The notes below the pieces were generated by a model. The model was not told the origin of the DNA, made no database searches, and saw nothing but the letters and a program-made list of their open reading frames with translations. Below, one piece after another: positions 8,744 to 18,559 of a DNA stretch of 64,000 nt. Within the stretch, counting starts at the first letter, position 1; each line of letters begins with the position of its first letter. The DNA lies in assembly GCF_000420785.1 (NCBI RefSeq), contig NZ_ATVP01000006.1:62001-126000 (forward strand), written 5' to 3'. The DNA comes from Streptococcus hyovaginalis DSM 12219 (lineage in GTDB: Bacteria; Bacillota; Bacilli; Lactobacillales; Streptococcaceae). A program made the position numbers and the translations under genes.

Positions 8744-9249
8744 TTCTCCTTTAAGAACTGATGACGAATGGCGCTAGAGAGCGCGTAACGCTCTGGATTA
8801 GTTTTATAAAAGCCTTGATGGTATGCTTCTGCTTCATAGAAAGTCTCAGCAGGCTCAATCGTCGTCACAATCGGTTTGTCAAAACGTCCTGATGCTTGAA
8901 GTGCTGCCTTAGATTTCTCTGCGATGCCTTTTTGCGCCTCAGTGGTGTAGTAAATAACTGGACGATAGTTATCGCCTCGATCTTCGAACTGTCCAAAAGC
9001 ATCTGTTGGATCTGTCTGTGCCCAGTAAAGTTCCACCAAATCATCATAAGACACTTTTTCAGGATCGAAGATAATCTCTACGGCTTCTGTATGACCGGTT
9101 GTATGGCTACAAACTTGTTCATAAGTCGGATTTGGAACATGACCTCCGGTATAACCACTACGGACTGACAAAATCCCATCTTGCTCCTCAAACGGTTGTA
9201 CCATACACCAGAAACAACCACCAGCAAATATCGCTCTTTCCATACTCAT
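8734..9249 (-). CDS. msrA: Peptide methionine-S-sulfoxide reductase MsrA
   Basis: MsrA reduces the S-epimer of methionine sulfoxide in damaged proteins. The 171-residue protein has the catalytic motif AGGCFWCM at about residues 9-16. It also has typical [25 protein letters not shown] and [17 protein letters not shown] segments (here [13 protein letters not shown]). No MsrB domain is fused, so this is a single-domain form. It leads a two-gene unit with yozE. Start ATG 9249 is preceded by a purine-rich ribosome site. Confidence 0.96.
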   Translation of the reverse strand: MSMERAIFAGGCFWCMVQPFEEQDGILSVRSGYTGGHVPNPTYEQVCSHTTGHTEAVEIIFDPEKVSYDDLVELYWAQTDPTDAFGQFEDRGDNYRPVIYYTTEAQKGIAEKSKAALQASGRFDKPIVTTIEPAETFYEAEAYHQGFYKTNPERYALSSAIRHQFLKENWQ

Positions 9250-9277
9250 ACCTCGTTTATTTTTTTCTTATTGTAAC

Positions 9278-9312
9278 AGAAAAACCTCAGAATGTCTGAG
9301 ATTTTTTTATTT
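9278..9312 (-). terminator. Terminator of cvfB
   Basis: Hairpin CTCAGA-ATG-TCTGAG with T-runs on both sides. It ends cvfB on the minus strand, just before the msrA promoter region. Confidence 0.75.
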
Positions 9313-9322
9313 TTTCTGAAAA

Positions 9323-10180
9323 CTAATCCATCAACTTCGTACCGAGACTATCCTGCTTAATTTTCTTAGCCTTCATGAGACCACCAAGTGCCTTTTTAAA
9401 CTGCCCTTTGGAAATACCAAAAGTTGACTTGATATCTTCTGGGGAGGATTTATCATTCAAGGTCATAAAACCACCATTTGATTCTAAGTAAGTCAAAATC
9501 ATTTGGGCATCATTTTCCAACATTTCAAAGGAACGCGGTTTAAGCGATAGATTCAAGGTGCGGTCAATGTCACGAAAACCAATAACACGAGCATCTAGAA
9601 CCTGTCCAAGACGGGGTTCAGCATAACGTTCGCTTGGGTGAATAAAGCCTAACATATTGTTCTCGGGTAAATAAACGAAAGTTCCTGACAGTTTGAGGCG
9701 GTAAACAATAGCTGGCAACGTTTGATTTTGCATATTATCGTAGGCTGGTCCAGTCATTTTTTGAAAAATTTCAGGTTCTGCTGGTAGACCCCAGATTCGA
9801 CCTTTACGGTCTACATCAAGTTTAATATAAAGCTTATCTCCCTTTTTTGGCCATAATTCTTTCATCTCTGGAAGAACGTCTAAAGAAACGACGATCTCTT
9901 TATCTGGAATTCCTGTATCGACAAAAACACCTAAATCACGGCGAACCTCTGTTACCGTTCCCCAGTCGTAGCTCGTCTGTGTTGAAGCTACATCCTTTGT
10001 GGTTAAACGTGGTTTTTGTTTCATATCGGTATAAACAAAACCTTTGACCATATCACCTAGTTGGTGTTGTCCTTCCTCTTTCGAAAGCGCAAAAGTAACA
10101 CCATCTTTTTGGACAAAATAGGCTTGCGCATTTTCATCCGTTACCAGTCCGCTGATAATTGTTCCTAGTAATTCATTCAT
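9323..10180 (-). CDS. cvfB: S1 domain RNA-binding protein CvfB
   Basis: A 285-residue RNA-binding protein of the CvfB/YitL family, with S1-like domains through about residue 210 and a C-terminal winged helix (about 225-280, SKGQFKKALGGLMKAKKIK). CvfB affects virulence gene expression in staphylococci and streptococci, probably through RNA stability. Recognisable stretches are WGTVTEVRRDLGVFVDTG, KKGDKLYIKLDVDRKGRIWG and FRDIDRTLNLSLKPR. The position downstream of frr-pyrH matches other streptococci. Its terminator is at 9278-9312. Confidence 0.9.
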   Translation of the reverse strand: MNELLGTIISGLVTDENAQAYFVQKDGVTFALSKEEGQHQLGDMVKGFVYTDMKQKPRLTTKDVASTQTSYDWGTVTEVRRDLGVFVDTGIPDKEIVVSLDVLPEMKELWPKKGDKLYIKLDVDRKGRIWGLPAEPEIFQKMTGPAYDNMQNQTLPAIVYRLKLSGTFVYLPENNMLGFIHPSERYAEPRLGQVLDARVIGFRDIDRTLNLSLKPRSFEMLENDAQMILTYLESNGGFMTLNDKSSPEDIKSTFGISKGQFKKALGGLMKAKKIKQDSLGTKLMD

Positions 10181-10274
10181 ACTTGTTTCCCAATTTCTTT
10201 TTTAAAAAGCAGTGGACAAATCGCCCAGTTCGGGTCTTTCATCACACCGCCTTTTAGTTTTTTTTATGTCAATA

Positions 10275-10832
10275 TTAAACTTCGAGAAGTTCTTTTTCCT
10301 TGTTAGCAACCATGCTGTCGATATGCTTAACAGCTTCATCTGTTGCCGCTTGAATATCTTTTTCAAGAGTACGCAATTCATCTTCAGTGATTTCATTGTT
10401 TTTCTCTTGTTTTTTAGCATCATCCATAGCATCACGACGGATGTTGCGGATAGCAACTTTTGAGTTTTCCCCAACTTTTTTCACTTCTTTAGCAAGTTCT
10501 TTACGTGTTTCTTCAGTGAGTGGTGGGATTACCAAACGGATAACAGAGCCATCATTAGCTGGGTTAATCCCAAGATCTGATTCATTAATAGCGCGTTCAA
10601 TGTCTTTAATTGATGATTTATCAAATGGTGAAATCAAAAGCACACGAGCTTCAGGAACAGTGATAGATGCCAACTGGTTAAGCGGTGTTGGGGCACCGTA
10701 GTATTCCACTTGAATACGGTCTAGAAGACTAGCATTAGCACGACCAGCACGAATACCAGCGAATTCACGAGCAAGTGATTGGTGAGATTGTTCAAAACGT
10801 TCTTTTGCTTTAGTAATAATTTCCTTAGTCAT
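10275..10832 (-). CDS. frr: Ribosome recycling factor
   Basis: Frr, with EF-G, splits the post-termination ribosome. The 185-residue protein has the family length and hallmarks: [39 protein letters not shown], and the C-terminal long helix. It lies 15 bases after pyrH on the same strand, the usual pyrH-frr pair. The short non-coding stretch after it (10181-10274) contains no recognisable gene. Confidence 0.97.
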   Translation of the reverse strand: MTKEIITKAKERFEQSHQSLAREFAGIRAGRANASLLDRIQVEYYGAPTPLNQLASITVPEARVLLISPFDKSSIKDIERAINESDLGINPANDGSVIRLVIPPLTEETRKELAKEVKKVGENSKVAIRNIRRDAMDDAKKQEKNNEITEDELRTLEKDIQAATDEAVKHIDSMVANKEKELLEV

Positions 10833-10847
10833 TTTATTTTCCTTACC

Positions 10848-11579
10848 TTATTCTTCTACTTTATTTGAGACAGTTGTTCCGATCGGTTCACCTAGAACGA
10901 CACGTTTGATATTTCCAGGTTCATTCATATTAAAGACCACAAGATCAATATCATTATCCATTGAAATTGCCGAAGCCGTCGCATCCATGATTTTTAGACC
11001 ACGTTTAATCACTTCGCCATGTGTCAATTCATCAAACTTAACCGCATCTGCATTTTTCCTTGGATCATCGTTATAGACACCATCAACGCCATTTTTAGCC
11101 ATCAAAATAGCATCAGCTTCGATTTCGGCTGCACGGAGAGCAGCGGTTGTATCAGTCGAGAAGTAAGGTGAACCAATACCTGCTCCAAAGATCACTACGC
11201 GATTTTTTTCCAAATGGCGAAGAGCACGTCCACGAATATAAGGTTCTGCTACATTATGCATAGCGATGGCTGTTTGAACACGCGTATCCACCCCCTCTTG
11301 TTGAAGACTATCAGCCATAACAAGAGCATTCATAACTGTACCCAGCATACCAGTGTAATCTGCTTGTACACGGTCCATACCAGCTGCAGCAGCTGGTTCA
11401 CCACGCCAAAGGTTTCCACCTCCAATCACAAGAGCAATCTCTATGCCAGAAGCATGAACTTCAGCAATCTCTTTTGCCATCTCCTGAACAGTCTTGATGT
11501 CAATGCCGACACCACGTTCGCCTGCAAGTGCTTCTCCAGATAATTTAATCAAAACACGTTTATATTTTGGTTGAACCAT
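10848..11579 (-). CDS. pyrH: UMP kinase
   Basis: PyrH phosphorylates UMP to UDP in pyrimidine nucleotide synthesis and is hexameric in bacteria. At 243 residues from ATG 11579 it begins [20 protein letters not shown], with the nucleotide-binding [20 protein letters not shown] and the [11 protein letters not shown] segment. I chose ATG 11579 because AGGAG lies six bases upstream; a longer reading frame to 11606 has no ribosome site and adds non-conserved residues. Frr follows directly. Confidence 0.96.
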   Translation of the reverse strand: MVQPKYKRVLIKLSGEALAGERGVGIDIKTVQEMAKEIAEVHASGIEIALVIGGGNLWRGEPAAAAGMDRVQADYTGMLGTVMNALVMADSLQQEGVDTRVQTAIAMHNVAEPYIRGRALRHLEKNRVVIFGAGIGSPYFSTDTTAALRAAEIEADAILMAKNGVDGVYNDDPRKNADAVKFDELTHGEVIKRGLKIMDATASAISMDNDIDLVVFNMNEPGNIKRVVLGEPIGTTVSNKVEE

Positions 11580-11746
11580 GTTCTTCTCCTCAATAGTAAT
11601 TGACATGATAACACATCTTCATCTTTACCATTTTATCATAAAGCAACTTAATTTAATAGCCTCACTGTCCTGTGTTTTTGTATTTTTTACTTTTTAAACA
11701 TATCTTTTAGTAAAGTAACCTGTTAGATTAACATTGGCTTTCATAT

Positions 11747-11776
11747 AAAAAAACACTTACTGAAGTAAGTGTTTTT
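11747..11776 (-). terminator. Terminator of rplK-rplA
   Basis: Hairpin ACACTTACT-GA-AGTAAGTGT with T-runs on both strands, 13 bases after the rplA stop codon. Confidence 0.85.
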
Positions 11777-11788
11777 GATAACTACTAA

Positions 11789-12478
11789 TTAAAGTGAGTT
11801 AGGATCAACTTTGATACCAACACCTTGAGTTGTTGTCAAAGTTAAGTTTGTGATGTAAGTACCTTTAGCTGTTGATGGTTTTGCTTTAACGATAACGTCG
11901 TTAAGCGCTTTGAAGTTTTCAACCAACTTATCATCTTCAAATGATACTTTACCGATAAGAGCTTGAACGTTACCAGCTTTATCAGCACGGTAAGTGATTT
12001 TACCACCTTTAGACTCTTCAACTGCTTTAGCAACATCCATAGTTACTGTACCAGTTTTAGGGTTTGGCATAAGGTTGCGAGGTCCAAGGACACGTCCAAG
12101 ACGACCTACAACTGCCATCATATCAGGTGTTGCGATAACAACGTCAAAGTCTAACCAACCACCTTGGATTTTTTGAACAAGGTCGTCTTCACCAACGAAG
12201 TCAGCACCAGCTGCTTTAGCTTCTTCAGCTTTAGCACCACGTGCAAAAACAAGAACGCGAGAAGTTTTACCAGTTCCAGCAGGCAATACCATTGCACCAC
12301 GGATTTGTTGGTCAGCTTTCTTAACGTCAATGTTAAGGTTGTATGATACTTCTACAGTTGCATCAAATTTTGCGAAGTTTGTTGATTTAGCAAGCACTAC
12401 AGCCTCTTCAACGCTGTAAGCTTTTGTGCTGTCGATTTTTTCAAGCGCAGCACGCATTTGTTTACTTTTTTTAGCCAT
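11789..12478 (-). CDS. rplA: Ribosomal protein L1
   Basis: L1 binds 23S rRNA at the E-site stalk and represses its own operon. The 229-residue protein from ATG 12478 begins [20 protein letters not shown] and contains the conserved [14 protein letters not shown] segment ([18 protein letters not shown]). A longer frame upstream to 12535 is not coding: it crosses an L1-box-like leader, and AGGAGA before 12478 sets the start. A terminator follows at 11747-11776. Confidence 0.97.
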   Translation of the reverse strand: MAKKSKQMRAALEKIDSTKAYSVEEAVVLAKSTNFAKFDATVEVSYNLNIDVKKADQQIRGAMVLPAGTGKTSRVLVFARGAKAEEAKAAGADFVGEDDLVQKIQGGWLDFDVVIATPDMMAVVGRLGRVLGPRNLMPNPKTGTVTMDVAKAVEESKGGKITYRADKAGNVQALIGKVSFEDDKLVENFKALNDVIVKAKPSTAKGTYITNLTLTTTQGVGIKVDPNSL

Positions 12479-12497
12479 TATAAAATTTCTCCTTGTA

Positions 12498-12528
12498 ATG
12501 TGGTAATAGCGATTTTCATCTCCCACGT
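12498..12528 (-). promoter_or_regulatory. L1-box-like leader upstream of rplA
   Basis: The rplK-rplA spacer reads, on the minus strand, GTGGGAGATGAAAATC followed a few bases later by ATTACCAC. These pair around an asymmetric loop. The same pattern recurs upstream of rplK, as expected for L1 autoregulatory sites mimicking its rRNA target. Confidence 0.55.
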
Positions 12529-12579
12529 CACTCATCGAAATAGACGATGAAGTTTAGCGGGTTCAGGGTCTCTTACTGA

Positions 12580-13005
12580 TTAGTCAGTAACAGTGAATCC
12601 CATAGAACGAGCAGTACCTTCGATCATACGCATAGCAGACTCTACGTTTGCTGCGTTCAAATCTGGCATTTTAGTTTCAGCAATTTCTTGTACTTGTGCA
12701 CGAGTAACTGATGCAACTTTCGTTTTGTTTGGCTCACCAGAACCTTTTTCAACACCTGCAGCTTTTTTCAAAAGAACAGCAGCTGGTGGTGTTTTAGTAA
12801 CGAAATCAAATGATTTGTCTTCATATACTGAGATAACAACAGGGATGATCATACCAGCTTGGTCAGCTGTACGAGCGTTAAACTCTTTAGTGAATCCCAT
12901 GATGTTGATACCTGCTTGACCAAGTGCTGGTCCGACTGGTGGAGCTGGTGTCGCTTTACCGGCAGGAATTTGAAGTTTTACAATGTTTTCGACTTTCTTA
13001 GCCAT
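12580..13005 (-). CDS. rplK: Ribosomal protein L11
   Basis: L11 forms the GTPase-associated centre with 23S rRNA helices 43/44. At 141 residues from ATG 13005 it reads [20 protein letters not shown] and contains [17 protein letters not shown] and the C-terminal GTARSMG. The start is fixed by AGGAGG just upstream; the frame extending to 13095 is leader sequence. A strong promoter and an L1-type leader precede it. It is the first gene of rplK-rplA. Confidence 0.97.
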   Translation of the reverse strand: MAKKVENIVKLQIPAGKATPAPPVGPALGQAGINIMGFTKEFNARTADQAGMIIPVVISVYEDKSFDFVTKTPPAAVLLKKAAGVEKGSGEPNKTKVASVTRAQVQEIAETKMPDLNAANVESAMRMIEGTARSMGFTVTD

Positions 13006-13022
13006 GAATAAAATCCTCCTAT

Positions 13023-13062
13023 TGTGGTTTTGGCGGTAATTAAAGATTTTTACCTCCCACAA
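13023..13062 (-). promoter_or_regulatory. L1-box-like leader upstream of rplK
   Basis: On the minus strand GTGGGAGGTAAAAATC is followed by ATTACCGC and ACCACA. This matches the element in the rplA leader and the general form of L1 mRNA sites. It lies just before the rplK ribosome site. Confidence 0.55.
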
Positions 13063-13084
13063 GTATGCATTAGCATACCTTTCT

Positions 13085-13112
13085 ATTATACTCATTCTAC
13101 AGTAAATTTCAA
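13085..13112 (-). promoter_or_regulatory. Promoter of rplK-rplA
   Basis: TTGAAA (complement of 13107-13112), 16 bases, then TATAAT (complement of 13085-13090), about 80 bases upstream of rplK. Confidence 0.7.
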
Positions 13113-13175
13113 GTTTTTTATGCTTTTTTTCTCAAAACGATTTACTTTAAGCCTGATAATCGTTACAATAAGCTT

Positions 13176-13538
13176 ATGTCAGTATTCATGTTTAAAGTGC
13201 TCAGTGCGAGCCTACTCATTTTAACACCGATTTTTACCTATATTATTTGTAAATTTTTCAAGTTAGGACGATTTGGCATTAAATTTCCAGATATTACTAT
13301 CCCCCTATATATCTTTGAAATTATAGTAGCTAGCTCACAATTTTTTAAACATAGCTTTATCTACTATTACTTGATAGCTATTTCTATCCTTGCTATAGTT
13401 GTAGCTAGTTGGCAATTTCTAAAAAGTAAAAAGTTCACTTATAAAAGGTGGTTTAAGTTTTTTTGGCGTCTCAACTTTTTCCTTACGTTTTTCTTTTTCC
13501 TAGCCACTATTCTATTAATTTTCAATTTACCGTCTTAA
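13176..13538 (+). CDS. DUF3397 membrane protein
   Basis: A 120-residue membrane protein with four hydrophobic segments (about 5-24, 40-58, 65-82, 97-117) and basic loops (KSKKFTYKRWFKFFWR). Size and pattern match DUF3397, a family of unknown function conserved in lactic acid bacteria and often next to rplK, as here. It is divergent from rplK. No clear ribosome site distinguishes ATG 13176 from ATG 13188. Confidence 0.78.
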   Translation: MSVFMFKVLSASLLILTPIFTYIICKFFKLGRFGIKFPDITIPLYIFEIIVASSQFFKHSFIYYYLIAISILAIVVASWQFLKSKKFTYKRWFKFFWRLNFFLTFFFFLATILLIFNLPS

Positions 13539-13544
13539 TATCGT

Positions 13545-13580
13545 AAAAAGCAGTGTTCTGAATAGAACACTGCTTTTTTT
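13545..13580. terminator. Bidirectional terminator
   Basis: Perfect hairpin AAGCAGTGTTCT / AGAACACTGCTT with A-run and T-run flanks, between the convergent DUF3397 and VOC genes. It serves both strands. Confidence 0.92.
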
Positions 13581-13968
13581 ATTCATGAATTTCCAAGGGT
13601 AAGCCATCCGGATCGAAGAAGAAAGCCATTTTTTTACCGTCAAAATCATCATACCGCAGCGGCTCATGAGAAATGCCTAAACGGTCAAATTCTGCCAAAC
13701 AAGCTTCTACATTATCAACTTTAAAAGCTAGGTGGCGAAGTCCTTGATGTTCAGGATTAGGCATGGTCGGTCTAGCAGGTGCATCTGATTTGATAAAAAT
13801 CTCTAAAATCAGATTTCCTTGCCGGACATTAAAGAGAATGTCATTTTTTTCAGGACGAATATGCTCATCCAACTGCTCAAATCCTAAAAGATCACAATAA
13901 AAATGACGTGTTTTTTCGTAGTCACTGCCAATGATAGCAACGTGATGGATGTTACTAAGTTTCATCAT
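13579..13968 (-). CDS. VOC family protein (glyoxalase-like)
   Basis: A 129-residue vicinal-oxygen-chelate fold protein with two beta-alpha-beta-beta-beta modules. Likely metal residues are His in IHHVAIIG near the start, Glu in LILEIF, His in GLRHLAF and the terminal Glu in GLPLEIHE. This is the YaeR/GloA2-like group; lactoylglutathione lyase activity is not proven for it. It starts nine bases after the ftsK stop and is probably co-transcribed with it. Confidence 0.88.
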   Translation of the reverse strand: MMKLSNIHHVAIIGSDYEKTRHFYCDLLGFEQLDEHIRPEKNDILFNVRQGNLILEIFIKSDAPARPTMPNPEHQGLRHLAFKVDNVEACLAEFDRLGISHEPLRYDDFDGKKMAFFFDPDGLPLEIHE

Positions 13969-13977
13969 TACTCCTTT

Positions 13978-16407
13978 TTATTGAGGGGGTTGCAAAACTT
14001 TTCGAGGTTTAGTACCTTCTGCAGGACCAATAACTCCAGCTTCTTCTAATTCTTCCATCAATCGTGTCGCACGGTTAAAGCCGACAGACAAGCGGCGCTG
14101 GATCATTGAAGCACTAGCTTTCTGCGTTTCTAGTACTAGAGCTTTGGCTTCTTCAAAGAGAGGATCTCCTTCAGAAGCGCCACCACCACTAGAACCCGTC
14201 ATATCTGCTTCTGTCACTTCACCTGGATCAAAGGAATCGTCATACTCTGCTTCTGCTTGATCTTTTATGAAAGTGACGATGCGCTCGACATCATCATCTG
14301 AAATGAAGGAACCTTGGAGACGAACAGGGTGGTTTTCATCGATTGGCTTGAAGAGCATGTCACCGCGCCCTAATAGTTTCTCTGCGCCATTTTCATCTAA
14401 AATGGTACGACTGTCAGTACCAGATGATACCGCAAAGGCTACACGAGAAGGGACATTGGCTTTGATCAAACCAGAAATAACATCAACGGATGGGCGTTGC
14501 GTCGCTAAAATCATGTGAATCCCAGCTGCACGCGCCTTTTGCCCCAGACGGATAATCGCGTCCTCAACTTCCTTGCTGGCTACCATCATCAAGTCAGCCA
14601 ACTCATCAACGATAACCACAATAAGCGGTAGCGGAATGTGTTTTTCTTCTGAAGTCGCATTCCAGGTTTCTATTTTGGCATTATAACCTGCTATATTTCG
14701 AACACCAAATTGACTAAAGAGTTCATAACGATTTTCCATTTCATCAACAACTTTTTGGAGAGCCTTACTAGCCTTACGAGGATTGGTGACAACCGGGATA
14801 AGAAGATGAGGAATATCATTGTAAACAGACAGTTCAACCATCTTAGGATCGACCATTAGAAACTTAACTTGGTCTGGACGTGCCTTCATCAGAATACTTG
14901 AAATAATCCCATTGACAGCAACTGATTTACCAGATCCAGTTGAACCAGCTACAAGAAGATGAGGCATTTTGGAAAGGTCAAAACTACGGGCCGTACCATT
15001 AACAGCCTTACCTAAGGGAATTTCTAAGAGATTCTCAGGTTTAGCGTTAGATTGTTCCCAGAGCTCACGGAAAGAGACGGTTGCAATCTCTGAGTTTGGC
15101 ACCTCGATACCAACCAAAGATTTTCCAGGAATCGGTGCTTCAATGCGGACATCTTTGGCTGCCAAAGCTAGTGCTAAATCATCCGCTAAATTGGAGATAC
15201 GGTTGACACGCACCCCTACCGCTGGTTTAACCTCATACTTAGTCACAGATGGACCAATTTCTGCCCGCTCGACTTTAACATCAATATTGAAGCTCTTGAA
15301 GGTATCTTCGAGAATTTTAATATTTTGGCGAACAATGTTTTTCTCTTTAGCCTGACTCTTAGGTTTGTCTGCTGCAAAGAGGTCGATACCAGGTAATTTA
15401 TAGTTGAGATGTTGTTTTGGTGTAAAATCAACAACTACTTGTGGATCGGGATCATTATCCAAATCATCCAAATCAATGGCTTCAGTCGGAATCTCCATTG
15501 CTTGATTTTCCTGCTCATAGGCATCCATTGGTGGGTTATCAAACAAACTCTCATCAAAACTCGGCACATCAGTCGTTTCTTCTTCTGGCGCGTAGCCGAT
15601 AATCTCAATGTCGCGTTCTGATGTTTCTTCAGGAATATCTTCATCCTTAGCTGAATTATTTCCTAGGATTTCACCTGTCTCTGGATCAACATTAAGTGAT
15701 GCTAAGCGCTCAGCTTCTACTTTTTCAGCTGCCTCTTGTTCTTTTTTCTCCAAGGCTAACTGTCGTTTTTCTTCGCGACGGGCAAAACGTTCTTGCTTAT
15801 TAATCTCATGCTTAGCCATCCATTCGTCACGTTTTTGGCGAAGAAATTCTAACAAATCATAAAGATCCCAAGGGCTCAACATAAAGATGCCAGCCACAAT
15901 AATTAAAAAACCAATGAAAAAAGAGCCGATGTTTGTAAATAAGAAGGCTATTGGTTTGTAGAGAAGTGCACCAAACATGCCTCCTCCAAGAAACTGAGTC
16001 ACACTAAAATGGCTGATATCTCGATAAATCAATTGTGATGTCGATTTAAACACCTCCTGCCCTTTTAAGAAAGGCTGAGTATAAAGATAAGCGTGCCACT
16101 CAATGAGAAATCCCACAAACAGGGTAACTAAACCCGTCATCACACCTTCGTGCCTTTGTAGCCATCGAAAACCAAAAAGAGCAAGAAAAACAAATCCGAT
16201 GAAAGGATATGCCAAACTACCAACAAAAAATCGGACACTATTATAAACAGTGACACCAAAAATACCTAATCGAATAGCACCAAAAAAGAGAATAATGGCT
16301 AGTAATAAACTCATTATCATTCTCTTTATTGCTGCTTTTTTTGCTAATTCGGCCTTTGTTGGTCGTCTCTTACGACCGCTTTTGCCTTGTGATTTTGATT
16401 TTGCCAT
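13978..16407 (-). CDS. ftsK: DNA translocase FtsK/SpoIIIE
   Basis: FtsK pumps chromosomal DNA during division and coordinates dimer resolution. The 809-residue protein has a basic N-terminus, four membrane helices (about 30-180), a long acidic linker (about 225-340) and a motor domain. The motor has Walker [14 protein letters not shown] (about 490), Walker [15 protein letters not shown] (about 600), and a C-terminal winged-helix gamma domain ([22 protein letters not shown]). Length and order are normal for streptococcal FtsK. A promoter-like TATAAT lies just upstream. Confidence 0.96.
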   Translation of the reverse strand: MAKSKSQGKSGRKRRPTKAELAKKAAIKRMIMSLLLAIILFFGAIRLGIFGVTVYNSVRFFVGSLAYPFIGFVFLALFGFRWLQRHEGVMTGLVTLFVGFLIEWHAYLYTQPFLKGQEVFKSTSQLIYRDISHFSVTQFLGGGMFGALLYKPIAFLFTNIGSFFIGFLIIVAGIFMLSPWDLYDLLEFLRQKRDEWMAKHEINKQERFARREEKRQLALEKKEQEAAEKVEAERLASLNVDPETGEILGNNSAKDEDIPEETSERDIEIIGYAPEEETTDVPSFDESLFDNPPMDAYEQENQAMEIPTEAIDLDDLDNDPDPQVVVDFTPKQHLNYKLPGIDLFAADKPKSQAKEKNIVRQNIKILEDTFKSFNIDVKVERAEIGPSVTKYEVKPAVGVRVNRISNLADDLALALAAKDVRIEAPIPGKSLVGIEVPNSEIATVSFRELWEQSNAKPENLLEIPLGKAVNGTARSFDLSKMPHLLVAGSTGSGKSVAVNGIISSILMKARPDQVKFLMVDPKMVELSVYNDIPHLLIPVVTNPRKASKALQKVVDEMENRYELFSQFGVRNIAGYNAKIETWNATSEEKHIPLPLIVVIVDELADLMMVASKEVEDAIIRLGQKARAAGIHMILATQRPSVDVISGLIKANVPSRVAFAVSSGTDSRTILDENGAEKLLGRGDMLFKPIDENHPVRLQGSFISDDDVERIVTFIKDQAEAEYDDSFDPGEVTEADMTGSSGGGASEGDPLFEEAKALVLETQKASASMIQRRLSVGFNRATRLMEELEEAGVIGPAEGTKPRKVLQPPQ

Positions 16408-16534
16408 GAACCTATTATAGCATGTTTTTCAACCGATAAAAAAGCCCTAAAATCTCATGACGAAAAATCTCCTAAAAAACAGGCACTTTCTCCATCAGAT
16501 ACGTCACGAAAACTAACTTGTTAGCACATTTTCC

Positions 16535-16568
16535 ATCAAAAAAGCTACTAAAGACAGACTAGTAGCTT
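16535..16568 (-). terminator. Terminator of the TauE-type permease gene
   Basis: Perfect 9-bp stem AAGCTACTA / TAGTAGCTT followed on the minus strand by TTTTTTG. The remaining gap (16408-16534 and 16569-16716) shows no gene. Confidence 0.85.
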
Positions 16569-16716
16569 AATCATATTTTCTTTTTAAGAGCAAGGATCTC
16601 CTGAAAATTTCCAAGGCAAGATAGCTATATCGTCGAAATAAAGTTCCAACATGACCCATCTTTCATCGCTTAAGGCGAGAACATATAAAACGCTCCCTGG
16701 CTAGATCTTTGTCCGA

Positions 16717-17499
16717 CTATAAATTTTGCCAAATATTGAAAACTGAAACAAACATCAGTACTATCATCAACCCTAAATACAGCTGCTCTACCTTGTTATT
16801 ATCCAAGCGCTGGTTCATCAAAGTCCCCATATATCCCCCTGCAATAGCTGCCACCATTAAAAAAGGAAGAACTGCTAAAGGATAATTGAGATAATCACGA
16901 CTAATAAAACTAGATGTTAAATTAGATAACTGAGAGAAAAAAATGGTAGCAATAGAATAGACTGCAGATTCCTTCATAGACATCGAAAATAACCACATCA
17001 AAAGAGCAATATTCAGTGGTCCTCCACCAATGCCTAAAAAAACTGAAATGGTACCTAAAAATAAACCTACCGCAAATACCATTAAAGGATTGGCCAAACG
17101 AAAAGAGCGAATACGACCTTTATAGAGAGTATACAATAAGATAAGAACAAGTGTCCCTAATAAAAGACTGGCCTGCAACAAACTCACTTGACGGCTACTA
17201 AAAGCCTGGACAGCTAGGCCAAATACCCTATCTCCTAAAATTCCTCCTAAAACAGAACCCAAGGAAATACTGACTAGTATAGGCCATTGAAAAGAGAAAC
17301 CTTTACGTATCTGCTTATAGATAGAGACCAGACACATGGTAAAAACGGATACCGATGAATAAAAACCTATCGTACTTGGTCCATCCAAACCTATCATATC
17401 AAAGAGAGGTTTGATAATCACACCTCCGCCCAAACCAGTTATGGCACCAATTGTGGTCGCCATTAGCACAATCAAAACGTAAAATAACATGGACACCAT
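16717..17499 (-). CDS. TauE/SafE family permease
   Basis: A 260-residue membrane protein of the TauE/SafE (sulfite exporter / DUF81) family, with about seven to eight helices. Duplicate family signatures are visible: GAITGLGGGVIIKPL near the N-terminus and GTISVFLGIGGGPLNIALL in the second half. The substrate is unknown; sulfur compounds or small anions are typical. I chose ATG 17499 because AGGAAGG lies seven bases upstream. A longer frame to 17583 lacks a site, and ATG 17490 is a close alternative. Confidence 0.88.
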   Translation of the reverse strand: MVSMLFYVLIVLMATTIGAITGLGGGVIIKPLFDMIGLDGPSTIGFYSSVSVFTMCLVSIYKQIRKGFSFQWPILVSISLGSVLGGILGDRVFGLAVQAFSSRQVSLLQASLLLGTLVLILLYTLYKGRIRSFRLANPLMVFAVGLFLGTISVFLGIGGGPLNIALLMWLFSMSMKESAVYSIATIFFSQLSNLTSSFISRDYLNYPLAVLPFLMVAAIAGGYMGTLMNQRLDNNKVEQLYLGLMIVLMFVSVFNIWQNL

Positions 17500-17583
17500 C
17501 CTTATTCCTTCCTCGTTTATTATAGCACTAATTAAAACTAATGTTAATAGCTTATTGGCAAAATACTCTAAAAAAGCTGACAA

Positions 17584-17900
17584 TAATCAAGCTTTCCGAA
17601 ACGAAACCTTCACTACCTCTATAGTATTAAAATAAACTGCCTAGTAGAGCCTTCTAGACTAAGTCTTTTCCAGACTCTCCTTGAACGTCTTTCTGTCTCG
17701 TTTTAAAATTTAAACTTAAGATAGTCCACTAGACGATGTCAACAGACAGCTCTGATAGCCTATCCCTTGACTAACAGACATCAGACAATGGGAGTAAAAA
17801 ATACTAGAGACTTCCTTGATTCCTCAGACCAATTGGAAAAAAACTTCCGTAATGTGACAGCTCAAACAAGCCCGAAGATACTACGAAGCACTCAGCTAGT
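17584..17900. other. Gene-poor spacer before the IS remnant
   Basis: About 317 bases with no convincing gene. The only open stretch is a 44-codon frame at 17788-17922 (MGVKNTRDFLDSSDQLEKNF at its start) that runs into the IS terminal repeat and has no ribosome site. It could be the 5' remnant of a gene cut by the IS, but this is weak. Confidence 0.35.
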
Positions 17901-18529
17901 TGAACTGCACCCCAAAAGTTAGACACAAAATCTAACGATTGGGGTGTTTTTCTTATGAAATTAAGTTATGAAGATAAGGCTGATAATCTGATTAAACGTC
18001 AGTTTGAGGGATCTAAGACTTATGAAAAATGTTATACCGATGTGACGGAGTTTGTTTTGCCTGAAGGGAAACTTTACTTATCACCTGTTCTTAATGGCTA
18101 TAATAGTGAGATTATTGATTTTACCCTGTCTCGGTCACCTGACTTGAAACAGAGTAAACCATGCTTGAGAAGGCTTTTCCAGCAGATTTATACAGTGGGA
18201 CTATTCTTCACAGCGATCAAGGTTGGCAATACCAGCACCAGTCTTACCATTACTTTTTGGAAACCAAAGGCATTCGTCCGTCCATGTCCCGCAAAGGGAA
18301 TAGCCCAGATAATGGGATGATGGAATCCTTCTTTGGGATACTCAAATCAGAGATGTTCTATGGATTTGAGACATCTTATCAATCACTTGATGAGCTTGAA
18401 CAAGCCATTACAGACTATATTTTTTACTACAACAAACGCATCAAAGCAAAATTAAAAGAACTTAGTCCTGTCCAATACAGAACTAAATCCTTTCAATAAT
18501 TATTTCTCCAACTTTTGGGGGTCAGTACA
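17901..18529 (+). mobile_element. Decayed IS3-family element (IS861/IS150 type)
   Basis: The ends are imperfect inverted repeats: left TGAACTGCACCCCAAAAGTT (17901-17920) and right, inverted, TGTACTGACCCCCAAAAGTT (18510-18529). At about 630 bp it is less than half the usual 1.4 kb. An orfA start (MKLSYEDKADNLIK, from 17955) is joined directly to the distal part of orfB, so the middle is deleted. A further frameshift lies near 18155. No target duplication is evident, which fits an old element. Confidence 0.88.
17955..18499 (+). pseudogene. IS3-family transposase remnant
   Basis: Frame 1 (17955-about 18155) joins the first residues of OrfA, MKLSYEDKA, to the DDE integrase core: YEKCYTDVTEF contains the first catalytic Asp. 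After a small indel near 18155, frame 2 continues with TILHSDQGWQYQH (second Asp), NSPDNGMMESFFGILKSEM (catalytic Glu) and the C-terminus LSPVQYRTKSFQ. All three catalytic residues are visible but split over two frames, with the helix-turn-helix part missing, so it cannot make an active transposase. Confidence 0.88.
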
Positions 18530-18559
18530 TATATTCCCAGTCTTCACTTTCATTAAAAA

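Noticed and set aside
10202..10474. 90-residue minus-strand frame within frr
   Set aside because: It is the shadow of frr in another frame, with basic low-information sequence and no ribosome site.
17955..18499. Functional transposase
   Set aside because: Internal deletion and a frameshift split the catalytic residues between frames.
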